64,000 nucleotides of DNA from Symsagittifera roscoffensis (lineage: Eukaryota > Xenacoelomorpha > Acoela > Convolutidae). Positions within the stretch are counted from its first letter, which is position 1. Every line of letters begins with the position of its first letter. A model generated the notes under the pieces. That model ran no database searches. It was not told the origin of the DNA and worked only from the letters and a program-made list of their open reading frames with translations. The stretch covers positions 72,873,617 to 72,937,616 of the forward strand of contig NC_087063.1 in NCBI RefSeq assembly GCF_963678635.1. Reading direction: 5' to 3'. Of this stretch, positions 1 to 8,760 are shown one piece after another. The translations under genes and the position numbers were made by a program.

Positions 1-545
1 TTTATCATACTGGTGAGCTTGTTTTATTGAAAATTTATATACGTTTCCTGATAACGGTTTCAAGTGTTTTCTTTCTTGATTATAAATAGGGTAAAAATTT
101 GAGAAAAATGGTGGTTACTTGTTTAATCTTTGAAAGAATGTTGAGGCTGTGTTTTTCACTCTTGTATAATTATCTTTTATATGGAGTTTACTATTTAGGA
201 TGTTTATTGTGGGTATATGTTAAGTGATGAATGGAACTCCAATGATATTGTGTTTAATATCAGTAATATAAAATGTTTGTTTGAATGGCTTGATTAGAAT
301 TTTGTGTTGTTCCATTGTTCTGGTGGGAACAAGGGACAATTGGATTTTTTCATAATTTACTAGTGTTGATCCTTGTGATGTTGCTATTTTACTAGATGTT
401 TCGAGGGGTTTTAGAATCGAATGTAATGTTCTGATTTCATTCCATGTTGGGATGTTAACGATATTTGACTCTGCTCCTGAGTCTATTAAAAAATCAATTT
501 CAAGATCTGGTGGTTGAAATTCTTTATTTTTTGGGCTTTCTAAGA
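1..545 (-). pseudogene. pol: Retroelement pol N-terminus: aspartic protease domain (partial)
   Basis: A minus-strand frame is open from about 545 to the window edge. It contains DFLIDSGAESNIVNIPTW, with the retropepsin active-site triad D-S-G at 475-483 followed by A. The DSG(A) loop after a hydrophobic LID stretch is the hallmark of retroelement aspartic proteases, which cleave Gag-Pol. Farther on, the frame carries HNIIGVPFITKY, which fits the second conserved hydrophobic-hydrophobic-G motif of retropepsins. The frame is not the one used just upstream (818-540), so one base has probably been lost near 540. Reverse transcriptase should follow beyond the window edge. I am confident of the domain, not of its function in this copy. 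Confidence 0.8.
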
Positions 546-1307
546 GAAATGGGATTGTCCAAATTTTTTCTCGTGGTTGTTTTTTCTGAATGTTTTGATA
601 AACATGATTATTTGAGCATTGTTTTTGTCATTTCTATTAGGTTTAATAACAGTGTTATTTTCGTTTAGTTCTTTAGTAATTTTTGAATTATCATTAGTTG
701 GTCCCATATAATATTTATTCAAAAGTTCTAGTTGATTTTCGTATATGTGTGAACTGAAACGTTGTTCGTATATGATAGTTTCATAGTCATTTTTGACTGT
801 TTTCATATTTACTATCATAGTTTTATCTATATCACTTTCAGTATCTGTTGATTCCTAATTAATGTGGTTTAATTGTAATTCATTATTTTCCGTATTATCA
901 ATACCTGGGGGGTTTGAAGTTGCTACTTCATTTGTTTGTACTTGATTGATTTGTCTTTGATGCTTTGGTGTGTTACTTCTTCGTATGTTGAGAATCGGGA
1001 TAACGAATATTATTCCTATGAGGTGACTGGGAATAATTTCTGTATCTATTGTTATAACTTGAGTTCCGATTACGTGAATTTTTTCTTGATCTGTTCTGAT
1101 AGTTATCATTTGATCTATGATAGTTTGATCTGCTATACGAATTGTTTCGTGATCTAATGTTTTGATAATTTTGATTTCGATTATTTGAATAACTTCTCTT
1201 CCTATTGTTTGAATAGTTTCTATTTCTTTTGTATGATGAATTTCGTGATCTATTGTTGGAATAGCGTCTATTCCTTGAGTTTGATTGGGAACTGGATGCA
1301 GAAACAA
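540..1307 (-). pseudogene. Gag-pol junction reading frame, interrupted by one stop
   Basis: Two minus-strand segments (1307-855 and 818-540) lie in the same frame, separated by a stop at 855-857. This frame overlaps the C-terminal third of the gag ORF for about 335 nt. Such an overlap is what a frameshift-expressed gag-pol junction would look like, but here it could equally be a damaged frame. The predicted peptide is rich in I, T, H and E because the same nucleotides encode the S/R/N-rich gag tail in the other frame. The 818-540 segment carries no motif I recognise; it leads into the protease after another frame change. Confidence 0.45.
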
Positions 1308-2526
1308 ATTGTGTTGAGTTTGAATTTGATCGTGGATATTTGTTTCGACTATTCGATCGATTATATCTAACTTGTGAGAAATTTCGTGAATTTCTTTGTT
1401 CAGGTGATTTACCTCTATAACTAGAGTTATATGGTGATTGATTTCTGGAATAATTTGAATTGCTTGGAAGTGGTTTTCCAGAGCTATTATTACTGATTAT
1501 ATTTTTGTTTAATAGGTTTTGATCCTTTTTCATGTATTGATAAAATGACTGATTTGGTTCTTTTTGCTTTTGAGGTTTATTTTGATTGTCTTGTTGTTTT
1601 TGTCTACATTCGGCGATACTGTGTCCGTATTGTCGGCAATAATTACACCATTTTTTGAAAGATGGTTTATCCTTATAATTTGGATTCTTTTCATAGATAT
1701 TTAGTATTTCAGTGATTTTTGCAGATATATCTATATCTGATTCTTGTATGTTATTTGTATGTGTTGTATTTGTTTCAATGTGATTTACATACTGTAGTTT
1801 TAGATTCTCTGTTTCTTCAAGTTTCATTGTGATTTCTGCTTGTTCTAGTTTATCTACTAGTTTTCTAAAATCTAAATCTTGTTCTCGAATTGAGCAGGGA
1901 TGAGATGCTCTTTTCTTGATAGCAATCTTTCTGAGTTGTGGTGTTAAGGTCATCATTAAAATTTCTGTCCTTTTTGTATTTTTGTAATCGTGTTTATTAA
2001 GTGAATCTGTTTTTCGAACTAGTGTTTCCATTCGAACTGCTAGTTGTTTAATTGTTTCGTTTGGTAATTTGCGAGTTTCATTGCATAAAACACTTTGATG
2101 ATGTTTGTTTCTTTCAGAATTAAACATTTTTGGAAAGTCTTGTGTGAATCTTTTCCAATCTGATTTTATGTCTATAGGCAATACTGAAAACCATTTTTGG
2201 GCTGCGCCATCTAGTGTTGTTTGTATTAACGCTGTGCGTCTATGTATCCAATTTTGATGTAATGGTGTATTAATTGGTTGGGGTCCTATATTCAAAATTA
2301 AAATTGCTGTGACTGCATTTAGATAATCTTCTACTGAGTATTCAGGGTCTGTTCCTGTGAATACCATTAATGGTTTATTAGATGTTTTTGACGATCCTCC
2401 CATGAGGTATGGATTCATCGTCATTTGTAGTGATTCTGCGGCATTTCGTATTTGTGAGAAATTTCTAAGCTGGTTTTTTGTTATTTCATGTTGGTTGTTG
2501 TAGGTAGTATGGTAATGGTATTTCAT
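973..2526 (-). CDS. gag: Gag-like protein with one CCHC zinc knuckle and S/R/N-rich tail
   Basis: This 517-residue minus-strand ORF has the layout of a Ty3/gypsy-type Gag. The N-terminal ~250 residues form a capsid-like helical region with GAAQKWFSVLP and WKRFTQDFPKMF, resembling the retrotransposon gag domain (a W-rich segment followed by a helix ending in F). A single zinc knuckle, WCNYCRQYGHSIAEC, gives C-x2-C-x4-H-x4-C at residues 294-307 and would bind the element RNA. From about residue 350 the tail is almost only S, R, N and Y, as in nucleic-acid-binding Gag C-termini. The matching copy at 41710-41285 shows coding sequence extending upstream of this ATG, so the start shown may result from a frameshift near 2520. 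The overlapping 1307 frame suggests frameshifted pol expression. Confidence 0.8.
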   Translation of the reverse strand: MKYHYHTTYNNQHEITKNQLRNFSQIRNAAESLQMTMNPYLMGGSSKTSNKPLMVFTGTDPEYSVEDYLNAVTAILILNIGPQPINTPLHQNWIHRRTALIQTTLDGAAQKWFSVLPIDIKSDWKRFTQDFPKMFNSERNKHHQSVLCNETRKLPNETIKQLAVRMETLVRKTDSLNKHDYKNTKRTEILMMTLTPQLRKIAIKKRASHPCSIREQDLDFRKLVDKLEQAEITMKLEETENLKLQYVNHIETNTTHTNNIQESDIDISAKITEILNIYEKNPNYKDKPSFKKWCNYCRQYGHSIAECRQKQQDNQNKPQKQKEPNQSFYQYMKKDQNLLNKNIISNNSSGKPLPSNSNYSRNQSPYNSSYRGKSPEQRNSRNFSQVRYNRSNSRNKYPRSNSNSTQFVSASSSQSNSRNRRYSNNRSRNSSYKRNRNYSNNRKRSYSNNRNQNYQNIRSRNNSYSRSNYHRSNDNYQNRSRKNSRNRNSSYNNRYRNYSQSPHRNNIRYPDSQHTKK

Positions 2527-2671
2527 TTTGCATTTGGGTTTGTTGATTGGAATGCATAGTCAAAGGGTTTTGTGATTGTACAGGTTGAAAATATTGTGTG
2601 TTGATCGAGTTTGGTATATGCATTGGTTGTTGATTCTGTATACCTGTTGGATTTTGTGGATAAATTTTCAT
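2486..2671 (-). pseudogene. Upstream part of gag (Q/P/N-rich segment) in a shifted frame
   Basis: This 61-codon segment (PQNPTGIQNQQPMHIPNS and following) corresponds directly to the N-terminal part of the gag ORF in the second family A copy at 41710, where it is fused in frame to the capsid-like region. In this copy it overlaps the start of the 2526 ORF in another frame. A small indel near 2500 has therefore split one original gag gene. The segment is rich in Q, P and N and looks like a disordered linker. Confidence 0.6.
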
Positions 2672-2907
2672 ATTTTGGTGTGGTTGAGATTGTCGTGGTT
2701 TTTGTGTGCAACATTCTTGTGTATATTTTGCAAAAAGTTCTGGTTGATAATAATCATCTCATCAGATGATAAACAATTCGTGCAATAAGGTGTTTGTTCC
2801 TTGTTCTTATTTTGTTGGAAAAATGGGTAATTTCACTGTAATCTTGGGGAGAGTGTGAAATATTTTGAAAATTTACTGAGTTGGTTGATGTATTTGGGAG
2901 ATTCCAT

Positions 2908-3899
2908 TAGTGAGAACATACGTGGTTGTTATTTTTTCGTGGAGGGGGATTTGTTTTTGATGAATGCTTGTAGTTATAGCTATGCTCTGCAAAATTGCTT
3001 CTTGTGAACGTTTTTCGTGGTCGTAACGGTTTTGTCATTGGTCTATATGTCTGGTAATCCATATGTGAATACTTAGGGGCAACCGAGGGTTTAGCTGTTG
3101 ATTGTAAGGTTACTTGTGGTAATGTTGTGTTTCTATTTTTTGTTGTTGCAAGGTTTGGATGTATCGGTGAGATACTTGGTTGTGTAGTTGTGACTGTTGT
3201 GTGAACTATTTCTTCATTTATGAAGTGTGATGGTGTTTGAAAATCTTGTTGTGTAAGATTTCTAGTTCCATTGAGTCTTTCATGATGTATTACTGTTGAA
3301 TTTAAGCTATTATTTTGTGTGTCGGGTGAAAATCTATTATAAGTTAAAGGTGTTGCATCAATTGTTAATGGTGTTATTTTTACATAATCTGGGTGAAGAG
3401 ATATTTTATGTATTGCTCGACTTGAGATGTCTACGGGAAAATTTAAAAACGCTGGATGAGACCATTTAGAGTCCCAAACGTAATCTGATTGTTCTGCAAT
3501 GACAGTGTCGTCATTGGTTTTTTGGGGTCTAAAGTCTTTTCTTGCTTGTTCAATTAAGTCGATATTGAGTGTGAAATAATCAATTGTAAACCATGCTAGT
3601 ATTTTTTGTAAATCCTGTTTAGTATTTTGTGAAAGATCATTATTTGTAAAATTTTCACGAATTGCGTTTAAAAATGTTGAGAATGCGGCGATTTCGTTTC
3701 TTACTTTTGTGTGTTTTGATGTTTGGACTGGTGATGTACTTTGAGCTTCTGTTCTTTCTAATATAGATAAATTAGTATATATTATTGCAAAAACTTCGTT
3801 GGTGAATATCGAGTTTGCTCTTTTTGAATTGTGATATTGTATGCTTTTGATATATTCTGTGAATACATTTGAAACTTCTAAATCAATATCGTCTGTTGA
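2908..3899 (-). pseudogene. Long open frame of the family A gag/ORF1 region, without ATG
   Basis: The minus strand is open for about 330 codons, starting STDDIDLEVSNVF and ending in a TAA at 2908. It has no start codon of its own and continues the 4195-3878 ORF after a one-base frame change near 3900. The peptide includes helical segments (NEVFAIIYTNLSILERTE; LAWFTIDYFTLNIDLIEQ) followed by a T/S/P/H-rich low-complexity part. The same stretch is recognisable, more damaged, at 42130-42900. I do not recognise a family. By position it is the N-terminal part of a very long Gag or a separate ORF before gag. Confidence 0.6.
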
Positions 3900-4195
3900 A
3901 TAACATATTTATTATGTGATGTTCTTGGTGTACTGATTTCTACGGTGTAGATTCCGTATTGTTGTGTTAGCTTACATATTTCTTTTAAAAAATGTTCTAT
4001 AATTTGTCTTTTGATTTTTATATCTGGGAATTCTGATTTGCATGGACTGATTCCTGAGTTAAACAAATTTACGAGCAAATTTTTGCAAAATCGTGTGTGT
4101 CCTCTATCATTGAGTGAATTTATAGCAAAGGGAAAAACTGCTTCTTCGTCTGGACTTTCGTCACTTTGAGTGTTGCTCATCTTTTCGTTTGACAA
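3878..4195 (-). pseudogene. Family A ORF1, N-terminal part
   Basis: This 105-codon minus-strand ORF begins MSNEKMSNTQSDESPDEEAV and contains a charged helical segment ending in a stop caused by a frame change. Its true continuation is the 3899-2908 frame. The ATG lies inside the end of the preceding small ORF (overlap about 35 nt), a compact arrangement. The matching region in the second copy is 43060-42900. No known domain was recognised; the most likely role is the N-terminus of the gag precursor. Confidence 0.55.
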
Positions 4196-4625
4196 CTGTT
4201 AATATGTATTTATTAATATGTCTAATTGGTTGATTGCAATTGTATAAATGTACTGGTTTGCGTTTATGTTTCTTTTTTATTCTGTTTTTTTTTCCTTTTT
4301 TCGATGAAATTGAAGATGTTTCTGAGTCGGAAAAATATATTGGATCCTGGGTTGGATAATTTTTACTTATTGAATCTTCTATTTTGTATAGTGCATCTAG
4401 ACTACTGACTTCTGATTCGGAAAATGCATTTCTATGTTTTGAAAATCTTTTTCGTGTTATCTGTCTTTGTTTGCTTAAAATTGTTTTTTTTGGTGTCTGT
4501 CGTTTTGTGTGAATGTATTCAACTGTTTGTGTATGTTGGGTTATTACAAGATCGTATTTTTGATTGTCTACTTCACAGTTGTGTATTACGATTGTTTGTT
4601 TGTTTCCTAGGTTTTTCAATGACAT
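4161..4625 (-). CDS. Small basic ORF preceding gag in family A
   Basis: This 154-codon minus-strand ORF is the first substantial ORF after the LTR/leader. It starts MSLKNLGNKQTIVIHNCEVD and is rich in K, R and S, with a lysine-rich run (SSKKGKKNRIKKKHKRK) that resembles a nuclear-localisation or RNA-binding stretch. The second copy keeps the same sequence at about 43530-43064 with frameshifts. The lysine run and the acidic/serine patch just before it are preserved there. I do not recognise the protein. A leader-encoded basic accessory protein or an upstream part of Gag are both possible. Confidence 0.5.
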   Translation of the reverse strand: MSLKNLGNKQTIVIHNCEVDNQKYDLVITQHTQTVEYIHTKRQTPKKTILSKQRQITRKRFSKHRNAFSESEVSSLDALYKIEDSISKNYPTQDPIYFSDSETSSISSKKGKKNRIKKKHKRKPVHLYNCNQPIRHINKYILTVVKRKDEQHSK

Positions 4626-4639
4626 AAGGTTTAGGATGA

Positions 4640-6279
4640 TGAATGCAATATTGTTTTTAGTGATTTTAATTTCCTAGACTGTTAGTCCTTACGATTTTTT
4701 GGTTAGCTTAACCTGGGTCTTTTTGTTCAGGGTTCGAGAGAAAAGTGTGTCGATTCCGGAGAATGACTTACTTTCTCGTGGCGAGTATAAGCTAAGGTGT
4801 TAACTTACTTAACCTTACTTAGGGGTAGTGATTGGGTTTAAGGGTCGGCGAATAGTAAATCGATCCACAAGGTTCAGGTATAATTAGAACGCAAGTAGTT
4901 CGTTAGATACTATTTTAAACTTACTAAGTTTAAGATTTTTCCTGGGTCGTGTAAGAGGAGGGGTCAAGTGAAGGATGAATAACCGAAGTTCTTCACTGTT
5001 TAGCTTAATTTGAATGGTTAGTGTTTTAAAAAATTTCTATTAGTCCTGGGTCTATTGAAAAGGTTGCGTAGTGAAACGACGTTTGAGGTCGTTAGACACT
5101 TGATAAGTGGGTGGAGGAGAACAAAATTGTTCTTTGTGATCCAAGGATAAGCCTTGATGATAAGAATTAAAATTATAAAATAGAAAATTAAATTAGATCC
5201 AAGGAAAGCCTTGATGATCTGGTTTAAAATTGAATAGAATTTTGTTTACGGGATATAAGATTTAAGATAAACTTTTGTGAAATATCTAACATTAAGGAAA
5301 CTTTTATTATTGATGATATTAATTGTTTTATGATTGCTGTTATATTTAGATGATGAAGCTGGAACAACAAGATGATTTATATTCACTAACAATTTATTGT
5401 CATGCTACTAATTTTTGTTTTTATTTTCAATAAATTATTTTTTCAAATATTTTTATATAGTACTGCAGAATTGGAGGGAACGATTTGAGATGTTTTTATT
5501 AATCATTATTGAACAATAATAATTTTAATTAGCGCCCAAAATATTCATTAAAGATTTTCTTCAAAAATTTTATGTTTGCAAAAGAAAATCTAAATTCATT
5601 GCTAGTAAAACTCTAAATACAAAACTTTGTGTGGGCTTTTGCCGTACGACCATGAAACTAAATGGCAAGTTTCTATGTAGTCGTATGTCGTCTCTTGTCC
5701 GAGGTCTTTTTCCAATACCGGGTAGTTCTCGTATTGTACGGAATAGCGGCTCTGATCTATTGAGTCGTAGAGACCATTCAATTAAATTATTGTCGTGTAA
5801 AATTTTGGAAAAGCTTTGTCTATTTCTAAGCTTTTTTTGGTTAACTCTAAGCTATCTTGTTTTTTAAAGGTCTTTATTCGAGACTTATGGTCGCACCAGA
5901 TGAGTTAAGTATGATGGTGTATAACGCATGGAGTAATTTCGGATCTTATTTTCGGCCGGATAGATTCGTGCAACTTCTTAGTCTAATACCGATCCTAATC
6001 TTACTCTTATATCTACTAGTCTCAGGGTGTTTAACTAGTCTCTGCTAGGCTCAATAGATCTAAAGTATACTGGTTTTATTGCGGCTGCTGAAGTTCTCGA
6101 GGAGAGGTAACTAATTTCTAAGTTTAATTCAAATCTCTCTGGTGCTGAATATACAAGTAATTTCAGAACTTACAAATAAGTGGGTTGTTAGTTAGATGGA
6201 TTATGATTGGTTAATATTAAAAATTTTACAGTGGTAAAATATCTAATTTATATGAAATAATAAAATGTCGTTTAGATCA
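4640..6279 (-). repeat. Family A 5' LTR plus leader, copy 1
   Basis: On the minus strand this begins TGATCTAAAC at 6279 and is homologous, nearly without interruption, to 45180-43560 and (inverted) to 62744-64000. The 3' edge of the LTR cannot be fixed because no complete second LTR of the same element is in the window. The part from 6279 to about 5870 also occurs as a separate fragment at 33458-33864. The short phrase CCTGGGTC recurs several times in the leader. No clear primer-binding site was recognised. Confidence 0.75.
5560..5815 (-). pseudogene. LTR-internal small ORF (copy 1; start codon lost)
   Basis: On the minus strand an open frame of about 75 codons contains RSEPLFRTIRELPGIGKRP followed by an arginine-rich continuation. 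Related ORFs lie at 44701-44468 and 63213-63431, both with ATG starts. In this copy the ATG position reads ATT. Differences among copies include K/R, D/E, I/V and V/I exchanges, the pattern expected of a protein under constraint. No known family was recognised. In the element it would lie just downstream of a TATA-like sequence, so it could be the first ORF of the transcript. Confidence 0.5.
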
Positions 6280-6777
6280 GGCTCCACAATCAATAGACAC
6301 CATGTAAAATTCATAATAGTCACCATGTTTTATTTAACGACTAAAAATCGTCATGTAAAATTTTAGTTGCATTGGTCTTTATCAAATCATTGTAACTAAC
6401 CACTTGTGTCTAACTAGTGAAAATCTTGATGAAAAATTTTCTTTCAAAAAGATGTCACTGCAGTCCATTGTAATATGACTTCTGCTATCTGCGCTGATTT
6501 GACTCTTCTTGCCACATCATAGTTGACAGAATTATTGGACAAAAAAAGTAATAATCTACAAATTGAAATGTAAATCTTTTTGAACCCTTGTAAGTCAAGG
6601 TTAATTATTGAGAGAGCATATTAGTCAAGAAACGTTTCAAGACACGGTTGAACGTATATGTATACAAAATCAAAAGAATCAATTTTAAAATTTGTACAAA
6701 AAATCAAATGGTCAAAATTAGTACAAAATGAACAACACGCGACTGGTTTTGAGTCTTGCATTTGGGGCGTCTGTCAT
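6280..6777. other. Intergenic, no gene seen
   Basis: This AT-rich stretch follows the family A LTR. The only structure noticed is a short motif (TTCATAATAGTCACCATGTTTTATTT, 6310-6336) that recurs in inverted orientation near 31035-31060 with about 85% identity, and small local repeats of CACCATG. No open frame of note. Confidence 0.5.
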
Positions 6778-6990
6778 TCATTCTATTACTTGATTGAGGT
6801 TATTGTTTATCGGTTGATGAAGATTACTGTATTCAAAAAGAGGGAGGCCGAGAGGATCTGCAAAGTAAAACAATCTTTTTCTGCTGCAGTATACTGTCCA
6901 ATATGTCCACGGAGAACCTGGTTTTGGAGTGTACACAACCATGAAGACATTGTTTGGGAGGTGCAAAATTGGCGGCCGCAAATATTCCAA
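6778..6990 (-). pseudogene. Fragment resembling an adenain-type (Polinton/adenovirus-like) cysteine protease
   Basis: A 70-codon minus-strand frame contains VVYTPKPGSPWTYWTVYC, then FYFADPLGLPLFEY. The order (hydrophobic strand, G-x-W region, then F/Y-x-D-P-x-G) resembles the adenain-like maturation proteases of Polinton/Maverick elements and adenoviruses, where a catalytic His-Trp is followed about 20 residues later by an acidic residue in a YFDPLG-like motif. Here the expected HW reads YW, so the catalytic His would be lost, and I find no downstream Q...CG motif. If the assignment is right this is a dead fragment. The match is short and read by eye. Confidence 0.35.
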
Positions 6991-7238
6991 GAAACATTTG
7001 TTTCTTGCATTTCAGATGTTAGTAGTGTTGTATCGTGTCCCGGACCCTTGGTCCTGGTTAATTATATGAATCAATTTAATGGAAAATTTTTTTCGGGCAA
7101 ATGATTTTTCGACCTGATTGAAATTTGTTAGTGGACGGGGAATTGAATTTTATGGTATTAAGAGTTCCCCGGCAATTTTGACAGCGTAGCTTAACTGTTG
7201 ACAGCAGTAACGTCATTCCTTCACTTGAGCTGCTTTTT

Positions 7239-7436
7239 ATGGTGAAAAAGCAGCAATTTGAAATTACTCTCCAAAGGCGGGGGCCATTTGTGGGCAAATT
7301 ATACCAAATGATAAAGTTGCCAATTTGTGAAATAAAAAGAATGAATTTAGAGGGAACTTGGTGGACTGAAGATATTAATAATGAACATTTACAATTACGA
7401 GTATTTTCAAACACGGAAAAAAAACTCATTTTTTAA
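7239..7436 (+). pseudogene. Unrecognised coding relic
   Basis: A 65-codon plus-strand frame (FEITLQRRGPFVGKLYQMIK, then LEGTWWTEDINNEHLQLRVF) looks protein-like: mixed hydrophobic/charged pattern, paired Trp, no low complexity. An open stretch in the frame just upstream (about 7120-7240) may belong to it. It lies 250 bp from the adenain-like fragment but on the other strand. I cannot name the family. Confidence 0.3.
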
Positions 7437-8297
7437 AATCTGCAATGAATGCTACATCGTGTTTCTCGAGAGGGCAAAGGAATTTTCAAAGAAGGAGTAC
7501 AAGTTATTTTTCAAAGAATAATTTTATTTGAGTGAAATTTAACAAGTCAGTTGATGCAACAAATCACTTGGTGCACAGAACAAAAATATTGTACTGTGAG
7601 CGATTTAAATATCGCTGTTTGAGAAAACGTCTTTGACTATTCGTTTAATCTCAACTCCATATGGGTCTTAAAAACTTGGAAAGAAAAATCCGTGTATGTT
7701 TCAGCAAGCTATCAAAATGCAAAAAAATTCCGATGGTTTATTTGATTATTTACCACCGACATCTTAATATGACTAAATGGTATCCGCAGGGTCATTTTTA
7801 TTTCCGCTGGCTTGAAATTTAGCAGGTTGCAGAGGTGTTGGAAAAATTAAACAATGAGATTGCAAAAAAGCTGAGTAATTCCTTGATTTAAAAGCAATTC
7901 AAGAAATTCATACGTCTTTGAAACAAACTTAACCGGATAATTCTAAACAACGAAACTATTTTCTAGCCACAAGTTCTCTGTTTTTCATTAGTTCTGAAAA
8001 TCTTAACTACGAAATTTTAGTTATTTTGAGATCTTATGATGGCTTGATTGGTATTGATAACTCTCCCTTGGACAAATACTTGAAAAAGTCCAAAGTTTTA
8101 TATATACGCTATTTTGCACAATGCGGCCTGATTAATACACGAATTTTATAAAGAGGGTCCCACGTCCTGTTACATGTTGTCCTGGAACTGCAACAACAGT
8201 TTATTGGGAGGTTTGAGTGGAATAGCTTTCTGCCTTTTCATTAAATAGAAAAAAAACAGATGTTTATCATTTACTAGAAAGCTAAGCGAGAGATCAG
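7437..8297. other. Degraded AT-rich sequence
   Basis: There is no open frame longer than about 50 codons. Short protein-like pieces appear on the plus strand (for example near 7790 and 7840), but stops and frame changes interrupt them every 20-30 codons. This is probably the decayed upstream part of the relic that follows. Confidence 0.4.
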
Positions 8298-8760
8298 TTG
8301 TGCTTGACTTAGAAGGCTTTCATTACAAGAAAAACGCCTACGTGATAAAAGGATTAGCAATAAAAACTCGAGACTACAGCGACCGACTCAATTGAATTTT
8401 ACTTCCAGTGAGTTTCAATATACAACCCAAAGCTTACAACTGGTTACAAATTATTTACACGGCATCCATTGGTAAAACGGTGACTACCTTTACGTAAACT
8501 TAAATCAAATACTTCAGAGTTTGTGTTGAGAAATCCTAGTGCCGTTTCTTACGCTAAAGGAAAAGAAAAGACAGAATTTTTGGCCAAGTACTTGGACAGA
8601 AAAATTGAAAACCCAGATGATTTGGGCTGTCCGCGATTTGGAAACCTTATATTTCAAAAATTATCTAAGTTGCAATTGACATGTAGCTCATTACAACTCC
8701 AGGAATCATTGTGCCTTGAAGAAAAGCAAGGTTTTCTATGATTGGTTGAAAAATGAACAA
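8298..8760 (+). pseudogene. Relic resembling a DEDD-type 3'-5' exonuclease-like domain
   Basis: Three plus-strand frames together give a plausible order of motifs: VVLDLEGFHYKKNAYVIKGL (8298-8360), a GIHW.NGDY-like stretch near 8465-8490, then GKEKTEFLAKYLDRKIENPD and DDLGCP (8560-8635), and finally CALKKSKVFYDWL (8712-8750). A D-x-E-G motif at the start with a late K/T-x-FL...NLxDLGCP block resembles an exonuclease-like family seen in arthropod and other invertebrate transposable elements and virus-like sequences. D-x-E would be Exo motif I. The reading requires at least two frameshifts, so this is a dead copy. Family assignment is from memory of the motif pattern and is weak. Confidence 0.35.

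Larger units (their letters stand above)
1..6279 (-). mobile_element. Family A Ty3/gypsy-type LTR retroelement, copy 1 (cut by window start)
   Basis: On the minus strand this reads 5' LTR/leader (6279 down to about 4640), a gag region (about 4625-973) and the start of pol with an aspartic protease (below 545). The element continues beyond position 1, so reverse transcriptase, integrase, env and 3' LTR are not seen. The 5' end is set by comparison: three minus-oriented copies share sequence up to TTTAGATCA on the plus strand (6279, 33864, 45180) and then diverge, so the LTR starts TGATCTAAAC, with the TG expected of an LTR. Almost the whole stretch is alignable by eye with 40860-45180. Several frameshifts show that it is degraded. 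The element is AT-rich like its surroundings, unlike family B. Confidence 0.85.

Noticed and set aside
936-4627. Plus-strand ORFs opposite the family A gag region
   Set aside because: Rich in F, C, L and V as expected for the complement of N/Q/K/T-rich coding DNA; the zinc knuckle and protease motif are on the minus strand.
4690-4760. GGTTCGAG near 4728 suggesting a tRNA T-loop
   Set aside because: No acceptor, D or anticodon stems could be drawn around it, and the sequence belongs to the retroelement leader.
5631-6048. Plus-strand ORFs in the family A LTR (also at 44550 and 44784)
   Set aside because: These are antisense to the element. The sense frame shows the conservative substitution pattern, so I preferred that one.
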